A DNA stretch of 64,000 nt from contig NZ_KB905155.1 in NCBI RefSeq assembly GCF_000378605.1, forward strand, positions 682,001 through 746,000. The letters run 5' to 3'. The notes beneath the pieces were generated by a model, which was given only the letters and a program-made list of their open reading frames with translations, was not told the DNA's origin and ran no database searches. Positions 26,393 through 36,557 of the stretch are shown here, one piece after another. The position numbers were made by a program, and so were the translations under genes. The stretch is from Thioalkalivibrio sp. ALJ21. Its GTDB lineage: Bacteria; Pseudomonadota; Gammaproteobacteria; Ectothiorhodospirales; Ectothiorhodospiraceae. Position 1 is the first letter of the stretch. Each line of letters opens with the position of its first letter.

Positions 26393-26941
26393 CTACAACC
26401 CGCCCAGCGGGCTCGCGGACTCCGGGGCGCCCATCGGCGCAAACTCGTTCAGGTGGCGCGTTTGCTGGTAGTGACCCAGGGCCCAGGAGACCGAAGGAAA
26501 TGCCAGCTCCCCGGGCAGATCATTGAAGTCGAACAGCGCGACCTCCTCGGACTCTGGTCCGGGGGCAACATCGTCGCCCAGCAGTTCGGCACGGTAGATC
26601 ATCTGGACTTGTCCGATATGCGGCAGACTGTAGACCGCGAGCAGGCGATCGATACGCAGCCGGGCGCGCGCCTCCTCCCAGGCCTCCCGCTCGGCGCCCT
26701 GCTCGGTCGACTCGCCAAGCTCCATGTATCCTGCGGGCAGCGTCCAGTGACCTTTGCGCGGTTCGATCGCCCGGCGGCACAACAGGACCCGCTCTTCCCA
26801 TGTGGCGACCACGCCGACCACAATCCGCGGGTTCTCGTAGTCCACGAAGCCACAGTGATCGCAGATCTTGCGTTCGCGGTCATCATTTTCGGGCACAGCC
26901 CGGTGAAATTCGGGACGGGGGATGCTGACGTCACGGGACAT
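26393..26941 (-). CDS. NUDIX hydrolase
   Basis: Nucleoside-diphosphate-linked hydrolase of 182 aa. The Nudix box spans 71-93 with Gly71, Glu77, Arg85-Glu86 and Glu89-Glu90 (GYMELGESTEQGAEREAWEE). An N-terminal CDHCGFVDYENP is one half of the zinc ribbon seen in relatives; the first CxxC pair is missing here. The substrate is unknown. It converges on the aldolase gene (1 bp apart) and is divergent from hspQ. Confidence 0.9.
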   Translation of the reverse strand: MSRDVSIPRPEFHRAVPENDDRERKICDHCGFVDYENPRIVVGVVATWEERVLLCRRAIEPRKGHWTLPAGYMELGESTEQGAEREAWEEARARLRIDRLLAVYSLPHIGQVQMIYRAELLGDDVAPGPESEEVALFDFNDLPGELAFPSVSWALGHYQQTRHLNEFAPMGAPESASPLGGL

Positions 26942-27065
26942 GGTATACGGTCGCTTTGCGGGTCCATGACCACGCGCCGGAACGCGAGACCCGGGCGATG
27001 GTCTTTTCTGAGAGACACTGCCAATGCAGCACGCTTAATGCACCAAACGCCGCCAGGGGGCAGCG

Positions 27066-27386
27066 ATGACACAGGGAACACGCTTCACCGTGGGTGAGCT
27101 GGTCCACCATACCAAGTTCGGCTACCGCGGTGTGATTGTCGAGGTCGATCCGGTCTACTCCGGCTCGGACGAATGGTACGAGACCGTGGCCAGGAGCCGT
27201 CCCCCCAAGGACCGGCCGTGGTACCACGTGCTGGTGGATGGATACTCGCACAGCACGTATGTGGCCGAACGCCACCTGGAACCGGATACCTCCGGCCAGC
27301 AGATCGACCATCCAGCGCTGGGCCAGTTCTTCGATCACTTCCTCAACGGGCGCTACTGCCGGGGAAGCAATTCTCGCACCCACTAG
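27066..27386 (+). CDS. hspQ: Heat shock protein HspQ
   Basis: 106 aa, YccV/HspQ family (hemimethylated-DNA-binding fold), known in E. coli as a Lon specificity factor and as a stabiliser of mutant DnaA. Typical sequence is [23 protein letters not shown], then WYHVLVDG and [10 protein letters not shown]. The start at ATG 27066 is preceded by GGGGGCAGCG. It is followed after 40 bp by ilvD. Confidence 0.95.
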   Translation: MTQGTRFTVGELVHHTKFGYRGVIVEVDPVYSGSDEWYETVARSRPPKDRPWYHVLVDGYSHSTYVAERHLEPDTSGQQIDHPALGQFFDHFLNGRYCRGSNSRTH

Positions 27387-27426
27387 TCCGCCCGCTCGCG
27401 GGCCGGACAACGGACAGGACGACTCG

Positions 27427-29112
27427 ATGACCCAGGACAATCGACGCAGCCGCGTCGTCACCGAAGGTCCACGCCGCACCCCCAACCGCGCCATGCTCAG
27501 GGCGGTGGGCTTCGGGGACGACGACTTCCAGCGCCCCATCGTTGGCATTGCCAACGCCCACAGCACAATCACTCCCTGCAACATGGGGATCGGGGCACTG
27601 GCCGAACGCGCGGAATCAGCCGTACGCGCCTCGGGCGGCATGCCACAGACCTTCGGTACCATCACCATCTCCGATGGCATCTCGATGGGCACACCAGGCA
27701 TGAAGTACTCCCTGGTGTCGCGCGAGGTGATCGCCGATGCGATCGAGACGGTCGTCAACGGCCAGAGTCTGGACGGGCTGCTGGCCACCGGCGGCTGCGA
27801 CAAGAACATGCCCGGCGCCATGATGGCGATCGCACGGCTCAACGTACCCGCGATCTTCGTCTACGGAGGCACGATCAAGCCGGGACGCTACAAGGACCAG
27901 GACCTGACGATCGTCAGTGCGTTCGAGGCCGTCGGACAGCATGGGGCGGGAAAGCTGTCGGATGAAGACCTGGCCGGCGTGGAGCGCAATGCCTGCCCGG
28001 GAGCCGGCTCCTGTGGCGGCATGTTCACAGCCAATACCATGTCCAGCGCCTTCGAGGCGATGGGCATGAGCCTGCCGGGCTCGTCGACCCAGGCGGCCGA
28101 GGATCCGGAAAAGGCCGACTCCGCCGCCCGTTCCGCCGAGGTCCTCCTGGAGGCGATCCATGCCGACCGCAAGCCACGCGACATCCTCACGCGCGAGGCC
28201 TTCGAGAACGCCCTGGCCGTGGTTATGGCCGTCGGGGGATCGACCAATGCCGTGCTCCACCTGCTCGCCATTGCCCACTGTGCCAACGTGCCGTTGACGC
28301 TCGATGATGTCGAAAACATCCGTCGCCGCACCCCGGTCCTGTGCGACCTGAAGCCTTCCGGCCGGCACGTGACCACGGAATTTCATGCGGTGGGAGGCAC
28401 ACCGCAGGTCATGAAGATTCTGCTGAACGGCGGACTTTTGCACGGCGACTGCCTGACCATTACCGGCCAGACCCTCAGCGAGGTCCTGGCAGACATTCCC
28501 GATGCACCACCATCGAACCAGGCCATCATCCGCCCGCTGGATGCCCCCCTGTACCCGCAGGGCCACCTGGCGATCCTGAAGGGCAATCTGGCGCCGGAAG
28601 GCAGCGTGGCCAAGATCACCGGGCTCAAGTCCACTTCAATCCGCGGGCCCGCGCGCGTTTTCGAATCCGAGGAGGAGTGCCTGGACGCCATCCTGGCGGG
28701 TGGTATTCAGGCTGGAGACGTCATCGTGGTCCGTCACGAGGGACCTCGTGGGGGGCCCGGTATGCGCGAGATGCTCGCCCCAACGGCGGCAATCATCGGT
28801 GCCGGTCTCGGCGATTCGGTTGCCCTGATTACCGACGGTCGCTTCTCCGGGGGCACCTACGGTCTCGTCGTCGGACATGTCGCGCCCGAGGCGGCACAAG
28901 GTGGACCCATTGCCCTTGTGCGCGAGGGCGACATCATCGAGGTCGATGCCGACCGCAATCGCCTCGCGCTCGAGATACCGGAGGACGAACTGGCGCGTCG
29001 CCGCAGTGCCTGGCAGCCCCCCCCGCCGCGCTTTGATCGGGGTGTGCTCGGGAAGTACAGCCGTCAGGTCGGATCCGCCAGTCGCGGTGCCGTCACCGAC
29101 GACTTTCGCTGA
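27427..29112 (+). CDS. ilvD: Dihydroxy-acid dehydratase
   Basis: Fe-S enzyme of branched-chain amino-acid and pantothenate synthesis, 561 aa. Start ATG 27427 (MTQDNRRSR); a frame open farther upstream overlaps hspQ and is not protein-like. Cluster-ligand motifs are [11 protein letters not shown] and [15 protein letters not shown]. The C-terminal swivelling domain has [12 protein letters not shown] and [11 protein letters not shown]. It is about the length of the short IlvD group. The rhomboid gene follows after 11 bp. Confidence 0.97.
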   Translation: MTQDNRRSRVVTEGPRRTPNRAMLRAVGFGDDDFQRPIVGIANAHSTITPCNMGIGALAERAESAVRASGGMPQTFGTITISDGISMGTPGMKYSLVSREVIADAIETVVNGQSLDGLLATGGCDKNMPGAMMAIARLNVPAIFVYGGTIKPGRYKDQDLTIVSAFEAVGQHGAGKLSDEDLAGVERNACPGAGSCGGMFTANTMSSAFEAMGMSLPGSSTQAAEDPEKADSAARSAEVLLEAIHADRKPRDILTREAFENALAVVMAVGGSTNAVLHLLAIAHCANVPLTLDDVENIRRRTPVLCDLKPSGRHVTTEFHAVGGTPQVMKILLNGGLLHGDCLTITGQTLSEVLADIPDAPPSNQAIIRPLDAPLYPQGHLAILKGNLAPEGSVAKITGLKSTSIRGPARVFESEEECLDAILAGGIQAGDVIVVRHEGPRGGPGMREMLAPTAAIIGAGLGDSVALITDGRFSGGTYGLVVGHVAPEAAQGGPIALVREGDIIEVDADRNRLALEIPEDELARRRSAWQPPPPRFDRGVLGKYSRQVGSASRGAVTDDFR

Positions 29113-29123
29113 CCGCGGCCCCG

Positions 29124-29810
29124 ATGACGCACCCGGACCCGCGCCACCCCGATTTCAGCATGATGCCTCCAGTGATCGGCTTTTTGCTGATCACCAACGT
29201 GGCACTCTTTCTCGCTCTGCCCTGGCTGGGCGGCTGGCTGATGACCCATTTCGCCCTGTGGCCTATCGGCACGCCCTCGATGATCCTGCAGGACGGGCAA
29301 TGGCTACGCGTGCCGGACTTCCAGCTCTGGCAGCTGTTGACCTACGGATTCCTGCACGGTGGCCTGGTTCACCTCTCGGTGAACATGTTTGCTGTCTGGA
29401 TGCTGGGGGTGCAGATCGAGAACGCCTGGGGTTCGAGGACCTTCGGCCTGTACTTTCTGATCTGCGTGATCGGTGCCGGGCTGGTGCAACTCATGGTCAC
29501 TGCCTACGGGGACAATGGGATGGTCTATCCCACTGTTGGGGCGTCCGGCGGCGTGTTCGGGGTCTTGCTGGCGTTCGGGATGATGTTCCCCAACCAGCGG
29601 CTTTATCTGTTCTTCCTCCCGATACCGATCAAGGCAAAGTACTTTGTCATCGCCTATGGGGCGCTGGAACTCTACCTGGGGATCTCCGGCACCCTCGCCG
29701 GTATCGCGCATTTCGCACATCTGGGGGGGATGGCATTTGGCTTCCTGGCCATCCAGTACTGGCGCGGCAGACTCCCGATCCGCCCGCGCCAGCGAAGATT
29801 CTGGTGGTGA
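29124..29810 (+). CDS. Rhomboid-family intramembrane serine protease
   Basis: Six predicted membrane segments in 228 aa. The catalytic Ser141 lies in GASGGVFG and His199 in HFAHLGGMAFG, and the oxyanion-region HLSVNMFA (83-90) is present, so it should be an active protease. The extended loop between segments 1 and 2 (41-66) is typical. It is downstream of ilvD in the same direction and convergent with galU (4 bp). Substrates are unknown. Confidence 0.94.
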   Translation: MTHPDPRHPDFSMMPPVIGFLLITNVALFLALPWLGGWLMTHFALWPIGTPSMILQDGQWLRVPDFQLWQLLTYGFLHGGLVHLSVNMFAVWMLGVQIENAWGSRTFGLYFLICVIGAGLVQLMVTAYGDNGMVYPTVGASGGVFGVLLAFGMMFPNQRLYLFFLPIPIKAKYFVIAYGALELYLGISGTLAGIAHFAHLGGMAFGFLAIQYWRGRLPIRPRQRRFWW

Positions 29811-29814
29811 GGTT

Positions 29815-30705
29815 TCAGGAGGCGCTGGCGCGGGATTTCAGATAGTTGCCAAAGTCGTCCTTCAGCTCCGGGTGCATCAGCGCAAACTCCACAGTCGCCT
29901 CCAGATAGCCCAGTTTGCTTCCGCAGTCGAAGCGACGACCCTCGAAATTCAAGGCAGTTACGCGCTCTTCCTGAAGTAACTTCGCAATTGCGTCGGTCAG
30001 CTGGATCTCGCCCCCAGCCCCGGGCTCCTGCTTCGCCAGCAGCTCGAAGATGCGCGGGGTCAGGATATAGCGGCCCACGACCGCCACATTGGAGGGCGCG
30101 TCCGCTGGCTGCGGCTTCTCCACAATGCCGCGTACGTCCCAGGTACGTGGGCCGGTTTGCACCGGGTCGATGATGCCGTACTGATGGGTACGGTCCGCCG
30201 GCACTTCTTCCACGCCCAGTACGCTGCATCCATGCTCGTTAAAGGCCTCGACCATCTGTTTCGTGGCACCGCCCTGCTCTTCCTCGATCAGGTCGTCCGC
30301 CAGGATCACCGCAAAGGGCTCGTTACGTACCACCGGCCGCGCGCAGGCTACCGCGTGTCCCAGACCCAGGGCCTCGGCCTGACGCACGTACACACAGGTC
30401 ACGTTGGACGGCACGATATTGCGCACCTTTTCCAGCATCTCCGTCTTGCCGCGTTCTTCGAGCTCCGTTTCAAGCTCGTAGGCCTTGTCGAAGTGATCGG
30501 GGATGGAACGCTTGTTGCGCCCGGTCACGAACACCAGCGTCTCGATACCCGCACGCACGGCCTCCTCCGCTGCATACTGAATCAGCGGCTTGTCGACGAT
30601 CGGGAGCATCTCTTTGGGGTTGGCCTTGGTGGCCGGAAGAAAGCGGGTGCCCATGCCCGCGACAGGAAAAACAGCGGTACGGATCGGTGGCGTATTGGGG
30701 TTCAT
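29815..30705 (-). CDS. galU: UTP--glucose-1-phosphate uridylyltransferase
   Basis: Makes UDP-glucose for glycans and osmolyte/envelope sugars, 296 aa. The nucleotide-binding N terminus is [20 protein letters not shown], the uridine-binding segment is [13 protein letters not shown], and the catalytic region is [12 protein letters not shown]. Downstream of the comEA-like gene but separated by a strong terminator, so separately expressed. Start 30705 matches GalU length. Confidence 0.97.
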   Translation of the reverse strand: MNPNTPPIRTAVFPVAGMGTRFLPATKANPKEMLPIVDKPLIQYAAEEAVRAGIETLVFVTGRNKRSIPDHFDKAYELETELEERGKTEMLEKVRNIVPSNVTCVYVRQAEALGLGHAVACARPVVRNEPFAVILADDLIEEEQGGATKQMVEAFNEHGCSVLGVEEVPADRTHQYGIIDPVQTGPRTWDVRGIVEKPQPADAPSNVAVVGRYILTPRIFELLAKQEPGAGGEIQLTDAIAKLLQEERVTALNFEGRRFDCGSKLGYLEATVEFALMHPELKDDFGNYLKSRASAS

Positions 30706-30721
30706 CCTGACTCCAGGTGGG

Positions 30722-30750
30722 AAAAGACGACGGGGATCGGCCCCGTCGTC
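30722..30750 (-). terminator. Rho-independent terminator of the comEA-like gene
   Basis: GACGACGGGG (30726-30735) pairs with CCCCGTCGTC (30741-30750) around a 5-nt loop, followed on the minus strand by TTTTCCC. It lies 11 bp beyond the stop codon. Confidence 0.85.
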
Positions 30751-30760
30751 CTCGATCGGG

Positions 30761-31045
30761 CTACTCGACCTCGATACGGTCGAGATTCATCTCCACCGTG
30801 CGCTCGCCGATGCCGGATACGTCCGTCAGTGCCTGCACCGAGGCAAACGGACCGTGGGCCTCGCGATGCTCGACGATCGCCTCGGCCTTGACCTGGCCGA
30901 TGTTCTCCAGCGTCGCGAGTTCATCCGCCGATGCCGAGTTCACATTCACCGGCGTCTGCCCGCCTGATGCCGTAACCAGCGCCAGCGGCAACACGCACAA
31001 GGCGGCGAAGAACCAGCATTTCACACAGTAGATGGCATTTTTCAT
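30761..31045 (-). CDS. ComEA-family helix-hairpin-helix DNA-binding protein
   Basis: 94 aa with an N-terminal signal peptide (about 1-28) followed by a tandem helix-hairpin-helix domain: [19 protein letters not shown] and the second hairpin [10 protein letters not shown]. This is the compact, secreted ComEA layout that retains incoming DNA in the periplasm during transformation. It lies downstream of pyrF on the same strand, across a 63-bp gap. The channel gene comEC is at 47.5-49.8 kb. Confidence 0.92.
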   Translation of the reverse strand: MKNAIYCVKCWFFAALCVLPLALVTASGGQTPVNVNSASADELATLENIGQVKAEAIVEHREAHGPFASVQALTDVSGIGERTVEMNLDRIEVE

Positions 31046-31108
31046 GTTAACTGCTCCATGTTGAGTGATAACCGGCGCAACCCTTGCGCCAAGGTCATCC
31101 TAACGGGA

Positions 31109-31840
31109 TCAGTGGCTCTGGAAAACCCTCTCCAGGCGATGTGCGAAATCGGTCGCAGCTGCCGCCGGATCGGCCGCCCGGGTAATGGGGCGACCCACCA
31201 CAATGGCGCTGGCACCGGCCTTGATCGCATCCTCCGGTGTCATCACCCTGCGCTGATCGTCCCCTTCGGCGTCCGGAAGCCGGATTCCGGGGGTCACCAG
31301 CATCGGGCCCGAGCCCAGCTCCTCACGCAGCAGACTTGCCTCCTGCGCAGAACACACCAGACCCTCCAGTCCAGCCCGCGCGATGGCCAGATTGCCCAGC
31401 AGGCGCACCTGGGCCTCCGGGCTGCGCTGAACGCCAATCTCGCGCAGCGTGTGGGCGTCGCTGGAGGTCAGAACCGTAACTGCCAGAACGGCGGTGTGAT
31501 CATTGACCTCGCGGACCGCCTCGTGCGCCGCCTGCATCATCTGCAAGCCACCACTGGCGTGCACATTTACCAGCCACACGCCGGTTCGCGCCGCTGCCCG
31601 GCAGGCGGCGGCCACTGTGTTGGGGATGTCGTGAAACTTGAGATCGAGGAATACCCGAAAGCCGAGATCGTGCAATCTGCCCAATAAATCGGGCCCGGCC
31701 ACGACAAACAGCTCGAACCCGACCTTCAGAGCGCACAATGACGGGTCGAGACGCTGCGCCAGCTGGATGGCACTGTCGGCATCGGCAAAGTCGAGTGCCA
31801 CGATCAGACGCGGGGCTGGGGACTGAACGACGGCTCGCAT
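31109..31840 (-). CDS. pyrF: Orotidine 5'-phosphate decarboxylase
   Basis: Last step of UMP synthesis, 243 aa TIM barrel. ALDFADAD binds phosphate and ribose, FLDLKFHDIPNTV holds the catalytic Lys-Asp array, and IVVGRPITRAADP near the C terminus is the phosphate loop. It is the distal gene of the lapA-lapB-pyrF order known from E. coli, 23 bp after lapB. Confidence 0.97.
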   Translation of the reverse strand: MRAVVQSPAPRLIVALDFADADSAIQLAQRLDPSLCALKVGFELFVVAGPDLLGRLHDLGFRVFLDLKFHDIPNTVAAACRAAARTGVWLVNVHASGGLQMMQAAHEAVREVNDHTAVLAVTVLTSSDAHTLREIGVQRSPEAQVRLLGNLAIARAGLEGLVCSAQEASLLREELGSGPMLVTPGIRLPDAEGDDQRRVMTPEDAIKAGASAIVVGRPITRAADPAAAATDFAHRLERVFQSH

Positions 31841-31863
31841 GGCTCTTCCTGATTGAATGGGTT

Positions 31864-33090
31864 TCAGCGCGTCCCTTCGCGGACCAGCGCATCTTCAGCC
31901 TCTTCGGTAGAGGCATCGAGTTCAAAGTCCAGCCCCCGCAGGGTATCCCATCGGCGACAGCTCGGACATTGCCAGACGTGTGCTCGACCCTGGTAGCCGC
32001 AGTTCATGCACTGGTACAGATGCTGGCTGCCGAGTTGATCCGAAAGTGCTTTTTCGAACGCAGCGAACTCCACGCTGTATTCCTGCACCGCGGGAAGAAT
32101 CTTCATCCAGCGCACGGCCTCGAGCAAGCCCGATGTCGGCACCGGGCGTTGCGAAAGGATCATCCCGAGTTCGGAAAGTGCGGCATCCAGCCGCCCGGTG
32201 CGACGGTACAACCGCATCAGTGCGATCCGCGCCACGGTGATCCCGCGGCTGTTCGCTAGATCTTCCAGGGTTTGCTCCAGCTGCCCAAGGCGGTTCTCAC
32301 CTGGCAACGCCTGATGCAGCCGTTCGAGGCGCGGCACAACCAGGGGCGCCAGCGGCGGCGTGCGGGCCACGGCCTCTCGGCCATATGCAATCGCATCGGC
32401 GATGTGGTCTTCGCGCTCTGCGATCTCGGACTTGATCAGCAACGCACGCGACAGCCCCGGGACCAGCTTTTCTGCTTGTGCCGAGCGCTCGGAAGCGGTT
32501 GTGCGGTCACCATGTTCCAGCGCGATGGTCGCCAACTCGCAGTGATAATGCGCGATTCGAAGGTGTTCATTCGGCACATTGTGCGATTTCAGTCGCGTGC
32601 CGACCTCGATCGCACGCTCCCATTCACGTTGAGTTTCGTACACATGCTGCAGACCCTTCAGGGCCGGCACCGCCTGGTGCGGCGAATCCGCAAGTTCGCG
32701 GAAGACCGCCTCGGCCCGATCGAGCACGCCGGCCAGCAGAAAGTCCTGCCCCAGCTCGTTCAGCGCCTGGGCCCGCTGCTCATCCTTCAGAGAAGGACGC
32801 GCCACCAGGTTCTGATGGATGCGGATCGCCCGATCGACCTCGCCTCGACGCCGGAACAGACGTCCAAGAATTACATGGGTCTCAAAGGTTTCGTGGTCCA
32901 CCTCCACCATCTCGATGAACGCCTGCAGGGCATCATCGGTACGGTCGTCCAGAAGATAGCGGACGCCCTCAAGGTAGCGATGAAGGGAGGGTTCCTGATC
33001 CCCCTGGTCTTCCGGGTGGAGGCGACGGGCTACCCACCAGCCGCTTGCCGCCGCCACGGGCAACAACAGCCAGAACCAATCGTTGATCAC
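31864..33090 (-). CDS. lapB: Lipopolysaccharide assembly protein LapB
   Basis: Inner-membrane TPR protein that directs FtsH to degrade LpxC, 408 aa. The GTG at 33090 is chosen because the product then begins MINDWFWLLLPVAAASGWW, matching the E. coli LapB membrane anchor. AGGGG lies 6 nt upstream. TPR repeats fill the middle. The C terminus has a rubredoxin-type metal site with CMNCGYQG and CPSCRRWDTLR. Unlike E. coli, it is separated from lapA by 287 bp. Confidence 0.93.
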   Translation of the reverse strand: MINDWFWLLLPVAAASGWWVARRLHPEDQGDQEPSLHRYLEGVRYLLDDRTDDALQAFIEMVEVDHETFETHVILGRLFRRRGEVDRAIRIHQNLVARPSLKDEQRAQALNELGQDFLLAGVLDRAEAVFRELADSPHQAVPALKGLQHVYETQREWERAIEVGTRLKSHNVPNEHLRIAHYHCELATIALEHGDRTTASERSAQAEKLVPGLSRALLIKSEIAEREDHIADAIAYGREAVARTPPLAPLVVPRLERLHQALPGENRLGQLEQTLEDLANSRGITVARIALMRLYRRTGRLDAALSELGMILSQRPVPTSGLLEAVRWMKILPAVQEYSVEFAAFEKALSDQLGSQHLYQCMNCGYQGRAHVWQCPSCRRWDTLRGLDFELDASTEEAEDALVREGTR

Positions 33091-33377
33091 AAGACGCCCC
33101 TGGGCCCGGACAACGCCGCCAGGCATACCCATTTCCAAGCCATGCAGCATACGCCACGGAGCGGGCCAGGCCAGCCAATCTTGTCACATCGGGTGATCAA
33201 GCAAAGAGCGTTCACAGGAAAAGAAACGGGCCATCCCAACCATACGGTCGATCGATTCTCGGACGGAGCGGAAGACATGGCGCGTCGCTTGTGCCTCAAG
33301 GCTAGCCTACACCGGCCGCACTGCGCGCGCGGGCAAATGGGACTCCAGCGCGGGTATGCACAGTGATCTGCATTTCT
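33091..33377. other. 287-bp lapA-lapB intergenic gap
   Basis: No convincing gene. On the minus strand, a CCTTGAGG sequence and CCATGT about 13 bp later loosely resemble a sigma32 promoter. The match is poor and offered only as a possibility. The gap probably carries a separate lapB promoter. Confidence 0.4.
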
Positions 33378-33695
33378 CTAATAAAAATCTCGCATCGGGG
33401 CCGTTCGCATCTGCTCGACCTCGGTCTTCAACGCGCGATTCTCCGCGCGCAGGTCCGCCACCTTCTGGTTCAGTCGGCGGATACGGAGAAGCAGGATTGC
33501 GGCCGTAACGACCACACCGACGAGCGCGGAAATGCCCAGCAGGACTACCAGGGGCGCTTGCACGTCGACCCATGGGAGACTCAGGGTCACCTGACCCTCG
33601 TTGAACACTACAAGGATACCGATCGCCGAAGAGATCAGGATCAGCAAGGCAAACGCGACTGCGTTGCGGACCTGCTGGCGCCGTCGATCGGACAT
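33378..33695 (-). CDS. lapA: Lipopolysaccharide assembly protein LapA domain protein
   Basis: 105 aa with two membrane segments (about 12-31 and 47-69) and a C-terminal coiled-coil rich in Arg/Glu (70-97). The hairpin topology and length match E. coli LapA (YciS, 102 aa), the partner of LapB. It follows ihfB after 5 bp, as in the rpsA-ihfB-lapA-lapB order. Confidence 0.92.
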   Translation of the reverse strand: MSDRRRQQVRNAVAFALLILISSAIGILVVFNEGQVTLSLPWVDVQAPLVVLLGISALVGVVVTAAILLLRIRRLNQKVADLRAENRALKTEVEQMRTAPMRDFY

Positions 33696-33700
33696 GCCGA

Positions 33701-33997
33701 TTACTCGTCGACAACCGCGGGGCTATTGACCCGCTCGCGCAGTTCCTTGCCGGGTTTGAAATGCGGGACATGCTTGCCCGGTAGTGCCACCCCTTCCCCC
33801 GTCTTGGGATTGCGTCCCAGACGCGGCGGGCGGAAATGCAGGGAGAAGCTGCCGAAGCCACGAATCTCGACCCGCTGGCCATGCGCCAGGGCCTGACTCA
33901 TCCGTTCCAGCAACGCCTTCACGCACATCTCGACATCCCGTGCGGGCAGGTGAGGCGATTTCTGGGCGAGGCTTTCGATCAATTCCGATTTGGTCAT
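33701..33997 (-). CDS. ihfB: Integration host factor subunit beta
   Basis: DNA-bending nucleoid protein, 98 aa. Start ATG 33997 ([11 protein letters not shown]) fits the family; the in-frame upstream extension does not. [25 protein letters not shown] is represented by GFGSF, the [12 protein letters not shown] arm and the later [10 protein letters not shown]. It partners IhfA (not in the window). It lies downstream of rpsA with a terminator hairpin between, so it is probably expressed partly by read-through and partly from its own promoter. Confidence 0.96.
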   Translation of the reverse strand: MTKSELIESLAQKSPHLPARDVEMCVKALLERMSQALAHGQRVEIRGFGSFSLHFRPPRLGRNPKTGEGVALPGKHVPHFKPGKELRERVNSPAVVDE

Positions 33998-34043
33998 CTG
34001 ACGCTCGTCACAGACAGAAGAAAGAGATCCGCAATACGCGGAT

Positions 34044-34082
34044 AAAAAACAGTCCACGGCATCCGTACGGACACCGTGGACT
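34044..34082 (-). terminator. Rho-independent terminator after rpsA
   Basis: AGTCCACGG (34051-34059) pairs with CCGTGGACT (34074-34082), followed on the minus strand by GTTTTTT (34050-34044), 15 bp after the rpsA stop. The loop contains CCGTACGG, which is itself palindromic. Confidence 0.85.
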
Positions 34083-34096
34083 TTATTGTGACGGAC

Positions 34097-35767
34097 TTAG
34101 TCGTTCTTGCCCATCTGTTCCTTCAGTAGATCGCCCAGGGAGGTCGTCGCGCTACCGCTGGCGGAGTAGTCAGAGACCATCTCGGCCTCTTCGGCGCGGT
34201 CCTTGGCCTTGATCGACAGGCTGATTGCACGGGTCTTCTTGTCCACACCCATGAACTTGGCCTCAACCTCTTCGCCGACGTTCAGCACGGTACGCGCATC
34301 TTCCACACGGTCCTGGGAGATGTCGGCGGCACGCAGGATGCCGTCGATGCCGTCAGCCAGTTCGATCACCGCGGCCTTGGCGTCCACTTCCTTGACCGTG
34401 CCCTTCACAATGCTGCCCTTGGTGTGCTCGGCCACGAAGTTGGAGAACGGATCGCGGTCCAGCTGCTTCAGGCCCAGGGAGATGCGCTCGCGCTCCGGAT
34501 CCACCGACAGCACCACGGCCTCGACCTCGTCGCCCTTCTTGAAGTTGCGGATCGCCTCTTCACCAGCCTCGTGCCAGGACAGGTCGGACAGATGGATCAG
34601 GCCGTCGATGCCGCCGTCCAGACCGACGAACACGCCGAAGTCGGTGATCGACTTGATCTGGCCACGGACCTTCTCGCCACGGTTGTGGTTGGCGGCGAAG
34701 TCGTCCCACGGGTTGGACTGGCACTGCTTCATGCCCAGCGAGATGCGGCGGCGCTCTTCGTCCAGGTCCAGGATCATCACCTCGACCTCGTCACCGATGG
34801 CCACGACCTTGCCCGGATTGACGTTCTTGTTGGTCCAGTCCATCTCGGACACGTGCACCAGGCCTTCCACACCGTCTTCGATTTCCACGAAGCAGCCGTA
34901 GTCGGTGATGTTGGTGACCTTGCCAAAGATACGGGTGCCGGTCGGGTAACGGCGGGTGATGTTCTCCCACGGATCCTCGCCCAGCTGCTTCAGGCCCAGC
35001 GAGACACGCATGCGCTCGCGATCGAATTTCAGGACCTTGACCTCGACTTCCTGGCCGATCTCGACCACGTCGGACGGATGCTTCACACGCTTCCAGGCCA
35101 TGTCGGTGATGTGCAGCAGGCCGTCGATGCCGCCCAGATCCAGGAACGCACCGTAGTCGGTCAGGTTCTTCACGATACCCTTCACGACCGCGCCTTCCTG
35201 CAGGTTCTTCAGCAGCTCTTCGCGCTCGGCGCTGTATTCCTGCTCGACCACGGCGCGGCGGGACACGACCACGTTGTTGCGGCGGCGGTCCAGCTTGATG
35301 AGCTTGAACTCCAGTTCCTTGCCTTCCAGGTACGCGGTATCGCGCACCGGACGTACATCCACGAGTGAACCGGGCAGGAACGCACGGATGTCTCCCAGCT
35401 CGACGGTGTAACCACCCTTGACCTTGCCGGAGATCTTGCCGGTGACGTACTGCTCTTCTTCCATCGCACCTTCAAGACGATCCCAGGCCTTGGCCCGCTT
35501 GGCCTTCTCGCGCGACATGCGCGTCTCGCCGAAACCGTCTTCGGGGGTTTCGAGGGCCACTTCGACGACATCGCCGACCTTGACCTCGAGCTCACCCTCG
35601 TCGTTCATGAACTGCTCGGTGGGGATGACCCCCTCGGACTTCAGGCCGGCATTGACCACGACCACATCCGGGGTGACCTCAATGACGGTGGCACTGAGGA
35701 TGGCACCCGGCTGCATCTGGGTGTAGGCCATGCTCTCTTCGAGCAGTTGCGCGAAACTTTCACTCAT
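34097..35767 (-). CDS. rpsA: 30S ribosomal protein S1
   Basis: mRNA-binding ribosomal protein of 556 aa (E. coli 557) with six S1 OB-fold repeats. Repeats 3-6 contain recognisable segments such as [39 protein letters not shown] and [19 protein letters not shown]. It is highly expressed in all bacteria. Downstream of cmk, in the standard cmk-rpsA-ihfB order. A hairpin across the cmk stop (35838-35866) lies in its leader and could affect expression. Confidence 0.98.
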   Translation of the reverse strand: MSESFAQLLEESMAYTQMQPGAILSATVIEVTPDVVVVNAGLKSEGVIPTEQFMNDEGELEVKVGDVVEVALETPEDGFGETRMSREKAKRAKAWDRLEGAMEEEQYVTGKISGKVKGGYTVELGDIRAFLPGSLVDVRPVRDTAYLEGKELEFKLIKLDRRRNNVVVSRRAVVEQEYSAEREELLKNLQEGAVVKGIVKNLTDYGAFLDLGGIDGLLHITDMAWKRVKHPSDVVEIGQEVEVKVLKFDRERMRVSLGLKQLGEDPWENITRRYPTGTRIFGKVTNITDYGCFVEIEDGVEGLVHVSEMDWTNKNVNPGKVVAIGDEVEVMILDLDEERRRISLGMKQCQSNPWDDFAANHNRGEKVRGQIKSITDFGVFVGLDGGIDGLIHLSDLSWHEAGEEAIRNFKKGDEVEAVVLSVDPERERISLGLKQLDRDPFSNFVAEHTKGSIVKGTVKEVDAKAAVIELADGIDGILRAADISQDRVEDARTVLNVGEEVEAKFMGVDKKTRAISLSIKAKDRAEEAEMVSDYSASGSATTSLGDLLKEQMGKND

Positions 35768-35837
35768 GGATTTAAAAACCTGTGATTAAACAAATTCTTG
35801 CAGCGACTTCCTACAAGAGGGTTTGAACGTTAATGAA

Positions 35838-35866
35838 CCCGCTTCGAGGCTATCCCTCGATTCGGG
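35838..35866 (-). promoter_or_regulatory. Hairpin overlapping the cmk stop, in the rpsA leader
   Basis: CCCG-CT-TCGAGG (35838-35849) pairs with CCTCGA-TT-CGGG (35855-35866) around a 5-nt loop with one 2-by-2 internal loop. It lies about 70 nt before the rpsA start. S1 synthesis is autoregulated through leader hairpins in E. coli; whether this one acts similarly is inference. Confidence 0.4.
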
Positions 35867-36557
35867 GGCTTTTTTCCGGGAGTACGTCCCGGAGGCGCTC
35901 CAGGATCATGTCCACCACGCTGACGATGTCGAGTTCCGTGGTATCCAGCACCCAGGCATCTTCGGCGGGCTTGAGGGGGGCCACGCTGCGCTCGCGGTCA
36001 CGGCGGTCGCGCGCCTCCATCTCGTCCTGAAGGGCGGAAAGATTAGCACTAAGTCCTTGTTCCTTCAACTGCATGTAACGCCTGCGTGCCCGCTCCTCCG
36101 CAGAGGCCGTCAGGAAGATCTTGAGGTCCGCGTCCGGGAACACCACGGTGCCCATGTCACGCCCGTCCGCGACCAGTCCCGGGGTCTGCGCAAACGCTCG
36201 CTGGCGATCCAGCAAGGCCTCGCGCACCGCGGGCAGCGCGGCGACCTGCGAGGCATCGGAACCGGCCTGTTCGGTGCGCAGGAGAACGTCCACTGGCTGC
36301 CCCTCGAGCAGGGTTGTCACCCGTGTCGCATCGCCATCGATCTCGAAGCTGACGTCCAGTGCGGTGGCCAGGCGCTCAAGGCCTTCGATGTCCGTCAGCT
36401 CCACCCCATGCTGGCGAGCAGCCAGGCCCAGCAGTCGGTACAGGGCCCCACTGTCGAGCAGGTGCCAGCCCATCGCGGCGGCGACACGCATGCATACCGT
36501 CCCCTTGCCGGCCCCACCGGGGCCATCGATCGTGAGCACCGGGATCGTTGCTGTCAT
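35850..36557 (-). CDS. cmk: Cytidylate kinase
   Basis: Phosphorylates CMP and dCMP, 235 aa. P-loop GPGGAGKGT (12-20) follows LTIDG. LLDSGALYR binds the nucleoside, and VADGRDMGTVVFPDADLKIFLTAS is the family signature. The start overlaps the aroA stop by 4 nt (ATGA), so the two are translationally coupled, as in many gammaproteobacteria. Confidence 0.97.
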   Translation of the reverse strand: MTATIPVLTIDGPGGAGKGTVCMRVAAAMGWHLLDSGALYRLLGLAARQHGVELTDIEGLERLATALDVSFEIDGDATRVTTLLEGQPVDVLLRTEQAGSDASQVAALPAVREALLDRQRAFAQTPGLVADGRDMGTVVFPDADLKIFLTASAEERARRRYMQLKEQGLSANLSALQDEMEARDRRDRERSVAPLKPAEDAWVLDTTELDIVSVVDMILERLRDVLPEKSPRIEG

